Source: Lingula anatina
Taxonomy: Eukaryota; Brachiopoda; Lingulata; Lingulida; Lingulidae
NCBI RefSeq assembly: GCF_001039355.2
Contig: NW_019773683.1
Span: forward strand, 1 to 33,625
Reading direction: 5' to 3'
Length of the DNA: 33,625 bases
Both the position numbers and the translations under genes were made by a program. Positions 18,966 to 27,169 of this stretch are shown one piece after another. Numbering within the stretch: the stretch's first letter is position 1; each line of letters opens with the position of its first letter. Under the pieces are notes generated by a model. The model made no database searches and was not told where the DNA came from. It saw only the letters and a program-made list of their open reading frames with translations.

Positions 18966-19125
18966 TTCTTTCTTTGTTACGTTGTTTACGTTTAGCACGC
19001 TTTTGGACATCGCGTGTTTTTAACACATCACCAACGTCACGTATCCTAGGAGTTTGCTTTTTTATTTTTTTCATTTTTTTTTCATAATCCCCAAAGAAAA
19101 CCTAGGGGCCGAAAGCTTGGATTAT
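18966..19125 (+). other. Probable 3' untranslated part of the Penelope-like element
   Basis: AT-rich sequence after the nuclease stop, ending with CCTAGGGGCCGAAAGCTTGG; a GCCGAAAGCTTGGAT-type tail commonly ends elements of this sort. Boundary uncertain. Confidence 0.4.
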
Positions 19126-19139
19126 ATATGACATCTGAT

Positions 19140-19460
19140 ACTAATACTAATACTAATTTTTACCTTTGACGTAATGACGCAGCCACCATCACAGCACAGG
19201 ATTCAAACGACTCCGCATGCGCGAAAAGTGCGCTGTGTAAAATCACTGGCAAAACATCACATGACTGTCCGTGCGCATCTTTTGACGTATCACGTGATAC
19301 CCTTCCAACCATAAACAAATTGGCGACATTGACAAATCATGCCGGTGTAACATGAAAATCTGACTCCCATGAAAATCTGACTCCCGGAGTCAAAAAAATT
19401 TTAACATGAAAATCTGCCCCCCCCCCCTACCATCCCCCCCCCCCCCCCCCCCGACGCACG
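19140..19460. other. Intergenic; sequence related to GT32 5' flanks and a poly-C tract
   Basis: ACCTTTGACGTAATGACGCAGCCACCAT (given here as its key part CGTAATGACGCAGCCACC, ~19165) also occurs in the 5' flanks of the GT32 copies (~23640 and ~25075). ATGAAAATCTGACTCCC is repeated three times near 19352-19420, followed by two C-runs (about 19419-19427 and 19436-19452). Confidence 0.5.
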
Positions 19461-19584
19461 TCGCAAGCAATGAAGGGGCAAGCGCCCTTTGCGTGTTGAG
19501 TAAGGTGCACGCCCTCACAACTAACGAACAAAGTCGAGAGCACACCGGGAATGCGTCGCACGTGCGTCACCCCCATGCCTGGTG

Positions 19585-19591
19585 TATAAAA
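19585..19591 (+). promoter_or_regulatory. TATA box
   Basis: GTATAAAAGGCG in a locally GC-rich setting rich in CACG/ACGC motifs, with a CTTTACA initiator-like site about 30 bp downstream and an ATG at 19625. A good match to a core promoter, but no recognised gene follows. Confidence 0.45.
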
Positions 19592-19624
19592 GGCGTGCTC
19601 ACGACGCACGCTCGTGTCTTTACA

Positions 19625-19837
19625 ATGAACGTCGACTGTGTAACGTGTACAACAATTTTCAAAATTTTCAAATTTTTGCTCAATTTAGTTTCTAATATGT
19701 ATATATTTCTACAAGACATTATGATAACGTTGTCTTGTGGAGTTTTATTAGCGTTTTATAACATTCTGGAAAAAACTTTATATAATTCTTTTAATACCTT
19801 TTTTATAAGAAACCAAAACACTTCTTACGTTGTTTGA
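19625..19837 (+). CDS. Unrecognised 70-aa hydrophobic ORF downstream of a TATA box
   Basis: Beginning MNVDCVTCTTIFKIFKFLLN and ending TSYVV-stop. It contains two hydrophobic stretches (about residues 10-30 and 35-50) and no known motif. The frame is open further upstream through the poly-C region, but a start after the TATA box is the only one a transcript from there could use. It may be chance or part of a decayed retroelement. Confidence 0.2.
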   Translation: MNVDCVTCTTIFKIFKFLLNLVSNMYIFLQDIMITLSCGVLLAFYNILEKTLYNSFNTFFIRNQNTSYVV

Positions 19838-20309
19838 ACTACATTCAGCTGTAAATTCCAAACTGGGCTTGGGGTTAGTCGGCGACTATAGCGGTACGAA
19901 TTGTAGAATCTTCGGACTATCGTTACTGAAATAACTGGTATGTGATGAAGGCTTAAATTAACTATTACACTGAATACCCCACTATCATCCTGATATTCTA
20001 TAGTTCATTACTTCCGGAAAAGCTTAAATAGACTTCAATGCTGCACCGAACTTTATCAAAATATTTAAAGTGGTGCTTTTAAGTAAAAGGGATAGTTGTT
20101 TGGTGGCTATAGTAAACTATTAAATTTTCCAAACAAGTTTTTCAGGAAAACATTCTAATAAACTTCCCCTTAAGGTCACGTAACGCAAGGATGATTAAGT
20201 GCAGCTGTAAATGTAAAGTTAATGATGTTGATACTTCACGGTAGCTTGTTATAGATAGGTAGAAAGATGGATAGATAGATATTACAGGCAAAGATGGCCG
20301 TGGTGAGAT

Positions 20310-20500
20310 AGGGGCCATTCAGAATGGGAAGAGCCGAGTGCTAGCTGGTCCACGGCCTAAATATGGCGGACCTACATGAAAGAAAGACCACTTAATCCTG
20401 TAATGGTCTCTCCGCCTCTTTCACGCCTCCCCACGCGTCGTCCCCGCAGGGGCGCAGTAATTAAATCTCGTCTCAATGCAACCGGTCGGGGGACATAATC
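20310..20500. repeat. Diverged relative of the 20936 foldback family
   Basis: GGTCCACGGCCTAAATATGGCGGACC...AATCCTGTAATGGTCTC...AATTAAATCTCG matches in order GATCCACCGACTAAATATGGCCGACC...TTCCCTGATGGTCTC...AATTAAACCTCGG at 20960-21080, with many differences. Confidence 0.6.
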
Positions 20501-20689
20501 GTTGAAACCCTAAAGCTAAACATATACACCCTACATGCGTGTGTATTAGGCGTTAAAAGCGTCATACTACTGTACTAAACACATTAAGGCTAAAATCGAG
20601 CATGTTTAGGAAATAAACGTTCATAGGGGAGTCATTAGGTGCTAAAATACACATTCTTAATTTTCTCATTTCCCCATGAACATTTTCAC

Positions 20690-20895
20690 CTGCAAACTAA
20701 CGAAAAGTCTGCACCCCATTCTTACGTAATGACGCAACCACGGCACGCGCGTGATGAGGTAACGATGATGCAGTTTGGCATTCTCTAATTCCTTTCTGTG
20801 TCGGCTTGGGGGATGATTCTGCAATTTTTGTATTGGAGAAGCGGGAAGAAGCAGGGCAGAGGCGTTTTGCGACAGCCTTGGGAACATACAGTAAT
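20690..20895. repeat. Duplicated block matching 23663-23872
   Basis: CTGCACCCCATTCTTACGTAATG through GGGAACATACAGTAATAACC is nearly identical in both places (a few percent differences). At 23663 it forms part of the 5' flank of GT32 copy 2, so 20690 is the edge of another duplicated unit. Confidence 0.85.
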
Positions 20896-20935
20896 AACCT
20901 ATAAGAAAACTAATTCAGCGAAAGCACTCTTAGAG

Positions 20936-21223
20936 CACATTCACACCAGATGATCCGCGGGCCAACTGATCCACCGACTAAATATGGCCGACCTCACTTA
21001 AAAGCGATGCCGCTAATTCCCTGATGGTCTCACAACCTCCACACGCACCATCGCTGCGTGGGCCTAGCAATTAAACCTCGGAGCAGAGATTTAATCAGTT
21101 TAAAGGCGCGTGTGGAGGTGGGGAAACAATCAGGCAATTAGCGCCAACGTTTTTAAGTGGGTTGGCCATATTTAGTCCGCGGATCTGTTAGTCTGCGTAA
21201 CAACTTGTTCTGAATGCGCTCAT
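20936..21223. repeat. Foldback element with long inverted arms
   Basis: The left arm GAGCACATTCACACC...CCGACTAAATATGGCCGACC is answered on the right by GGTTGGCCATATTTAGTCCGCGG...GAATGCGCTC. The arms are ~110 bp, imperfect, with a central part containing CCTAGCAATTAAACCTCGGAGC. The left half recurs at 24108-24280 and a partial copy of the left arm at 21235-21345. TTA precedes the left end; the right flank does not show the same triplet. Confidence 0.72.
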
Positions 21224-21234
21224 GTTGTTGCTTT

Positions 21235-21345
21235 CTGTGAGTGCATTCAGAACAGATGATCCGCGGACTAACTGTTCCTCGGATTAAATATGGCTGACCC
21301 AATGAAACAGCAAGCCACCCGAATCCCCTGATGGTCTCTTGAATG
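21235..21345. repeat. Partial copy of the foldback left arm
   Basis: GAGTGCATTCAGAACAGATG, then ATCCGCGGACTAACTG...TTAAATATGGCTGACC...CCCTGATGGTCTC, matching 20936-21045. It ends where the GT32 unit duplication begins. Confidence 0.7.
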
Positions 21346-21760
21346 AAATTTAAATCAGAACATTGACGTACATTGTGCAAGAACAAACTGGGGGCAGATG
21401 AAATAAGAAATAGACAACTACGATATTTCAGTTCATCATGTTTTATTATAAACCATGCTGCGCGATACCGTTATTGTCCGTTGATGCGTGATCAGATGGC
21501 AATATATATGCGTTAGTCTGTTACTTGAGAATCCTAGTAAAAGCGAGTACACACTAAAGCGGTGTAAGCCCCATTGTTGTAAAAAACCATGGCATTTATA
21601 TGTTCAAAGTCTTATTTTTAAAAATTCAGGGCGAGGATTGTGGAGATTAGAGGGTATGTTGACATCTTTAAGAAAATTTCTTTTAAACCATGTTGGGGGG
21701 GGGGGGCTGTCTGGTGAGGCTTCTGTGACCCAGGCTCCAGTAAAGCGCTGTCAATATAAA

Positions 21761-23437
21761 CTAATCAGTGAAAATGAGATTTTTCTTTCCAGCTAACCAA
21801 GACTGAGCATGAAATGTTATAGTGTATGCATGCGGATAATGGGCTTTGCATGCAGTCACCTCTTGATCCGTCATCCGGTTGAGAGTCTTGCAGTGTGTTA
21901 GATTCTGTCCCCAAGGGAAAGGGTTAAAGTAGCAAGGAGGGTACACTAAATAATCTTCGTTGTACATGGTGTATTTTTTTATGGCAGCCATTAGTCTTTT
22001 TGGACCTGTGGCTAAGTCAGGTTTCAAAGCCTTTTTAGTGTGTGTCAGTAGATCTTGCCACAGCTGAAAAAAAAAAGAGATGTATAAAAGTAGGCCTACA
22101 TGATGACCTCGACTTACGATATAATTCTGTTTTTACGTTGTATCGGGAAGCACATTTCCATAAAAAAGTCGGAACACGCCTGAATAAAAACATAAGAACC
22201 AAAGTCATTCATTCACGCCTACGCAGGGGATACCTAATGGACGGGATACAGTTTTTTTTTCTGAAAAAGTGATCCTCTTCCCATAAAAACTTTATGTACC
22301 TAGATCAAATTTTACCCAGATTGGACCTTTTCCCAGCAAAAATGGAGGTTCGTTTGAAACCCCCGAACACCCCCCCCCCCTCCCTGGCTACGGGCCTGGG
22401 ATAACATGCTTTATTACACACCAAAACACATACGACATTGACCGGACCAGTACGATCAGCAGCGAGATATTTTAAAGGGTACTTCTATTTGATATTATAT
22501 TCCTTTTTAATAGTAATACAGTATTTAAGCCTAAAACTTTAAAGTAACAAAAAAAAAAAAAAAGAAAAGAAAAGAAAAAAAGAAATAGAAAAAGAGTAAA
22601 AATTCATTTTAAAACAGTAAATTTTCTGCTGAACAAAAATTAAATTACCAGTTTCCAGAATGGGTGCCGTGAACGTGAAATCATAAGAGAGTTTTGGATG
22701 TATGGATTATGTGGGTACATATTCCCCTCGAGCCGTATGTCAGTTGATTCAAATATTAAGTCTTTAACAATGAGATGTTCAAACGGTTTGATGCATTCAT
22801 AATCTAGATCCACGTAAATCCCTCCATAATGATAGAGATAAAAGTAACGCGCAGCGTCTGCCCTTTTGATATTGTGCGAATAACTGTCATATGTCGTTAA
22901 GAACCAGGGGTAGTGTGCGTGGATGAAAGCGCGGTTATCTTCGTCCGTCCAGAATTTAAATTCCCAGTCAGGAAAACAAGCTCTCCAACTTTGTTGCCAT
23001 TTGGCAAATTGCACTGGCAAATCTTTATTTCTCCATGATTGGTGTATAATCCTAGGGATTATTGGAACGCCAGCGGCTCGAGTTTGAGACGCTTTTCGTA
23101 ACTGTGCCAACTTACTTTCATTTGAATCTGGAGGACAAGAAAAGTTCAACTCAATCATATAGTAAAATGGTCTCTTGGGCACTTTCTTTTTGAACCATCT
23201 TTGGGTGCTAGTGCTAGACAGGGAATACGTCTGAATGCCGGAGTTGTTTTGTGAAGTCACAGCCCGTCTATGTGGGTCCAAAGAGCTCGGCAAGGCATTT
23301 TGAAGATACGTATTTTGCTCATCACTTATACTCTGTACTGATTTCAAACACCGTGACGTCCAAAGATATGTGCTCACTAAACAAACCAAAATTACTGCCA
23401 AAACTCGTCTCCCTAAGTGTCCTCGAAACACCGCCAT
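21761..23437 (-). CDS. GT32-type Golgi glycosyltransferase, copy 2 (two exons)
   Basis: Exons 23437-22649 (263 codons) and 22063-21761 (100 codons plus stop) give 363 aa. The donor CTG|GTAATT and acceptor TTTTTTTTTTCAG|CTG match copy 1. It has a single N-terminal membrane segment (~11-27), then the Gly_transf_sug domain with IIHQSW, FWTDED and GGIYVDLDYE (DLD at 210-212), then exon 2 with ATGPKRLM and PPCYFNPFPWGQ. Compared with copy 1, about 24 of the first 90 residues differ (membrane anchor and stem) but only about 9 of the remaining 173 in exon 1. Exon 2 has one extra codon (KPDLATGP versus PDTATGP). The frame is intact and all visible motifs are kept, so it should be an active Golgi transferase; its substrate is unknown. 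Confidence 0.88.
22249..22397. repeat. 149-bp insertion in the GT32-2 intron with GGGATA target duplication
   Basis: GGGATA occurs on both sides (22243-22248, 22398-22403), and the intron of copy 1 lacks the intervening sequence. The insert runs from a T-rich CTGAAAAAGTG segment through GGACCTTTTCCCAGCA, a C-run and CCTGGCTACGGGCCT. A related copy is at 29483-29632. Confidence 0.7.
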
Positions 23438-23889
23438 TATTCTAAATCAGCATATGGTTCATTTTTCAATGCGGGTTCACAATGCAAAGTGTTGATAAAT
23501 TATAAATAAGTATCACGAATGATTATATAATTGCCATAGAATATGTGATAAAACTGTATATTGACCTCTTACGTCATCAAAAACAAAATATCGACCTCCC
23601 TGAAGTCATCAACAACAACAACATCTACCTTTGGCATAATGACACAGCCGCCATTTCACGGTCTGCACCCCATTCTTACGTAATGTCGCAACCAGTACGG
23701 CACGCGCGTGATGAGGTAACGTTGATGCAGTTTGGCATTCTCTAATTCCTTTCTGTGTCCGCTTGGGGGATGATTCTGCAATTTTTGTATTGGAGGTGCG
23801 GGTAGAAGCAGAGCAGAGGCGTTTTGCGACAGCCTTGGGAACATACAGTAATAACCTATTAGAAAACCAATTCAGCGAACGCACTTTTA

Positions 23890-24104
23890 GGGCGTATTCC
23901 CAGAGCTTTTAGATCGATCTATCCCCGCGGGGAGTCTCACTAGATTACTGTCAGATAATCCGGCTTAAATGTCCGTCCCGCCTACTACAAGCTGTAAGGG
24001 GGTAATTAACTTCCGTGCCCGCTCGGCTGACAGCTATTTAGCGTGAACCCCCAGGGAGTTAGGTCGATCTAAAGTAGATCGATCTAATCTCTGGGAATGG
24101 GGTC
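23890..24104. repeat. 215-bp MITE with TTA target duplication
   Basis: Termini ATTCCCAGAG...TTAGATCGATCTA are inverted at the two ends (left 23895-23921, right ~24065-24099). TTA lies immediately outside both (23887-23889, 24105-24107). The paralogous sequence at 20925-20940 reads straight through one TTA, an empty site. 3-bp TTA duplication and this size point to a PIF/Harbinger-derived MITE. Confidence 0.8.
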
Positions 24105-24107
24105 TTA

Positions 24108-24281
24108 GAGCACATTCACACCAGATGATCTGCGGACCAACTGATCCACCGACTAAATATGGTCGACCTCCCTTAAAAGCGATGCCGCTAATTCCCTGAT
24201 GGTCTCACAACCTCCACACGCACCATCGCTGCGTGGGCCTAGCAATTAAACCTCGGAGCAGAGATTTAATCAGTTTAATGT
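24108..24281. repeat. Left half of the foldback element (second copy)
   Basis: Nearly identical to 20936-21108 (GAGCACATTCACACCAGATG ... AGATTTAATCAGTTTA), then cut and joined directly to GT32 downstream-flank sequence (TGTGGAGATTAGAGGGTATG). Confidence 0.85.
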
Positions 24282-24366
24282 GGAGATTAGAGGGTATGTT
24301 GACTATATTAAAAATGTCTTTTAAACCCTGGGGGGGATGTCAGGGGAGTCCACTGTAACCCTGATT

Positions 24367-24876
24367 AAAGCACGGTTATCTTCGTCCGTCCAGAATTTAA
24401 ATTCCCAGTCAGGAAAACAAACTCTCCAACTTTGTTGCCATTTGGCAAATTGCACTGGCAAATCTTTATTACTCCATGATTGGTGTATAATCCTAGGGAT
24501 TATTGGAACGCCAGCGGCTCGAGTTTGAGACGTTTTTCGTAACTGTGCCAACTTACTTTCATTTGAATCTGGAGGACAAGAAAAGTTCAACTGAATCATA
24601 TGGTAAAATGGCCTCGTGGGCACTGTCCTGTTGAACCATCTTTGGGTACTAGTGCTAGACAAGGAATATGTTTGAATTCCCGAGTTGTTTGGTAAAGTCG
24701 CAGCCCGTACGTGGATCCAGAGAGATTGGCAAGGCGTTTTTAAGATACGTATTTAGCTCATCCTTTTTACTCTGTACTGATTTCAAATTCCTCGACATCC
24801 AAACATATATGCTCACTAAATAAAGCAAAATTACTACCAAAACTCTTCTCCTTAAGTGTCCTCGAAACACCACCAT
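24367..24876 (-). pseudogene. GT32 glycosyltransferase copy 3, deleted and frameshifted
   Basis: Begins MVVFRGHLRRRVLVVILLYL like copies 1 and 2. A 2-bp deletion near 24710 (CCCGTACGTGG where copy 1 has CCCGTACATGTGGG) shifts the frame after about residue 55. The original frame resumes as SSTSTQRWFNRTVPTRPFYH, IIHQSW, FWTDEDNRA, then stops abruptly and is fused to sequence from downstream of exon 2. The DXD motif, intron and exon 2 are therefore missing. It cannot make an enzyme. Confidence 0.9.
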
Positions 24877-24879
24877 TGT

Positions 24880-25127
24880 TCTAAATCAATATGGCTCATT
24901 TTTAACATGCAGGTTCACAATACAAAGTATTGATAAATTTTAAATAAGTATATCATGAATTATTACATCATTGGCATAGAATATGTGATAAAACTATATA
25001 TGACCTCTAACGTCATCAAAAACAAAATATCGACCTCCCTGAAGTCATCAACAACAAAAATATCTACATTTGGCGTAATGACGCAGCCACCATTTCACGG
25101 TCTTCACCCCATTCTTACGTAATGTCG
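24880..25127. repeat. 5' flank of GT32 copy 3, duplicated from copy 2
   Basis: Matches 23445-23697 (ATAGAATATGTGATAAAACT, CGACCTCCCTGAAGTCATC, CATTCTTACGTAATGTCGC). It breaks off at 25127 where a further GT32 fragment begins. Confidence 0.8.
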
Positions 25128-25213
25128 CCTCGTCGCCAGCGGCTCGACTTTGAGACTGTGCCAACTTACTTTCATTTGAATCTGGAGGACAAGAAAAGTT
25201 CAACTGAATCATA
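25128..25213 (-). pseudogene. GT32 copy 4, exon 1 middle fragment
   Basis: CGCCAGCGGCTCGACTTTGAGAC-CTGTGCCAACTTACTTTC (shown in part) through TTCAACTGAATCATATA corresponds to copy 1 positions ~10725-10820 with an internal ~13-bp deletion. It continues, after the Tc1-like insertion, at 26878. Confidence 0.85.
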
Positions 25214-25215
25214 TA

Positions 25216-26875
25216 CAGACTTGACATTTAATATGGAATGTTTCAATTTTAAAGGTATACGTAGGTAAAAATGCGTTCTTTTTTTTTTTTAAATCAGATC
25301 TCACATAAGATATCTGACTGGAGAAGTGTGAAGTCAGGCGTGTCGCTACCAATTAATTGACTACCAAGTCTGTTGCTCTGCTGCATTGTGTTATATGCAG
25401 TGATTTAATTGGCTAACTGCTCCTTTGGCCTGGTCAAAGCTTGGCGTGGATGAAGCATGGTTCTGTCAAAAAAGAATCCATATGTCGGCAACTACTTTAT
25501 TGGAGGATTTGAAATTTTGCATGCAAGCGGTCGGTTCTGCAGTGTGTAAAATGAGTTAAGCAGTGTTTTATAAAATTGTTAAGCTGTGCCAGAATGACGC
25601 GAAAAAGACAGACACTGCCAGACAGATTATTGTGTCAAACGGAATGGTCTTCACAGTTTTATAGAGTTATGCCCAGACTGATGCACCTACACAGAGACTA
25701 CCCCCAGTGTATCGACATCTTACCACCAGGGTACAGGACTCGCTGTCCTTCAGGATATGCTGCTGCAATTAAACCAAAACCACCCAGTCCGTTTAGAATG
25801 AGGGGCAAATTGTCACCAAAACGCGTTTTTCAAGGCTCTTAGCGAACACCAAAATGGTTTCAGCAGGTTAGGATATCAGGCGACCTCTGAGGAAGCCACT
25901 GTAAACAGCAAAACAGCGTAGTCTGTTTCCTTAATGAATTGGGGACCATGACCGTTTCTGGGTAGAACACTGAAACCGCGTGGCTTTCTTTAATGAGGTC
26001 AGATTTCACCCGTACCGCTAAACTAGTCAAAAGATAGTTTACAGACATCCTGAAGAGGCCTACGACAAGGCGTGTGCCACATCTTAAGTGACTAGGACCA
26101 TTGACAGCGTCACTATTTGGAGTGGATACCACATTGGTGCCAAAACACTAATGGAAATCACCGTTGAAAACCTGAACCAGATCAAATAAAGGAATACTCT
26201 GGGAACCACTTGACCATCATATGATAGGGGCACCTTAGGAACAATTTTAGGTTGCACGATGAGATTGCCGGTTCACACAGAACACTTTTAATAGCAGATA
26301 ACTTACAGAACCAAGGGAATGAGCAGCTACCTTGGTCATCAAAATCGCCAAATTTGAACCACATAAACAATATGTGGGTAGGTAATTACTCCCTGATTCA
26401 AAGGTCTGAATTTCCTACAACAAAACTGAACCAAATTGGACAAGTTTTAACCGTTGCCTGGAATTTTATTCCAGATTAAACTCTAATAACCTATCCTAAG
26501 GAATGCCTTGCCGCTTGAAAGCTCTGGTAGCAGCAAAATGAGGTCCCGCGTAACAGCGACCATTGCTGTGACTAGACACTGACGAGGGGCCTTTGTGGGG
26601 CGTGTAACTCTTTTAAAGACGATAATTTGGAAAATATGGAGATCCAAAAAATCGCTTTCAGTGGTTTTCGTATGACTTAAAATAGGCATTGTATTTTTGT
26701 TTGCTTCACGGGCGAATTCAATAAATGAACCGATGTCACAATGACATCGAATAGATTATCAAAAGTTATTAAAACACGATTTTAATCCTTATTTTCATTT
26801 ATCAGTCTGCAAAATAGGAAAAAAGCTGATGAATTATGATTTGGAATAAATATTCCATATTAAATGTCAAGTCTG
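25216..26875 (+). mobile_element. Tc1-like DNA transposon, 1660 bp, in GT32 copy 4
   Basis: Termini CAGACTTGACATTTAATATG, continuing GAAT, are a perfect 24-bp inverted repeat. TA is duplicated outside (25214-25215, 26876-26877). Removing the element rejoins ATCATATAGTAAAATGG exactly as in GT32 copy 1 and copy 2. Its length and TA target are those of Tc1 elements. The transposase inside is decayed. Confidence 0.93.
26240..26560 (+). pseudogene. Tc1-like transposase C-terminal remnant
   Basis: The frame has LHDEIAGSHRTLLIADNLQN, QLPWSSKSPNLNHINNMWVG and, later, an AWNFIP segment. They correspond to the Tc1 blocks around the second catalytic Asp and the SPDLNPIE motif holding the third acidic residue. 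Here the latter reads SPNLNHIN, so the acidic residue is lost. A stop follows at 26477-26479 and further stops break the last helix. The N-terminal DNA-binding part (25560-25860 region) is not recognisable. Confidence 0.72.
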
Positions 26876-26877
26876 TA

Positions 26878-27165
26878 GTAAAATGGCCTCGTGGGCACTG
26901 TCCTGTTGAACCATCTTTGGGTACTAGAGGTAGACTAGGAATTGGTTTGAATGCCCGAGTTGTTTGGTAAAGTCGCAGCCAGTCTATGTGGGTCGAAAGA
27001 GATTGCCAAGGCGTTTTGAAGATGCGTATTTAGCTCATCCTTTTTACTCCGTACTCCAAATTCCTTAACATTCAAACATATATGCTCACTAAACAAACCA
27101 AAATTGCTGCCAAAGCTCGAAACACCGCCAGGGTTGTAAATCAGTATGGCTCATTTTTAACGTGC
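26878..27165 (-). pseudogene. GT32 copy 4, N-terminal exon fragment and 5' flank
   Basis: TAGTAAAATGGCCTCGTGGG through the region of the start codon aligns with copy 1 10812-11120. Several small deletions and a lost start (CCGCCAGGGTTGTAAATC where copy 1 has CCGCCATTATTCTAAATC) show it is dead. Confidence 0.85.
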
Positions 27166-27169
27166 GGGT

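Larger units (their letters stand above)
21342..23885. repeat. Segmental duplication unit B (carries GT32 gene 2)
   Basis: Collinear with 8622-11160 from downstream flank to 5' flank, with the intron shortened (585 versus 798 bp), the (TA)n absent and a 149-bp insertion at 22249. Confidence 0.82.

Noticed and set aside
19406-19624. Upstream extension of the 19625 ORF
   Set aside because: It translates a poly-C tract into prolines and begins before the TATA box, so it is unlikely to be made.
25576-25842. 88-codon frame as an N-terminal Tc1 transposase
   Set aside because: It lies in the right place inside the Tc1-like element but shows no helix-turn-helix pattern I can recognise.
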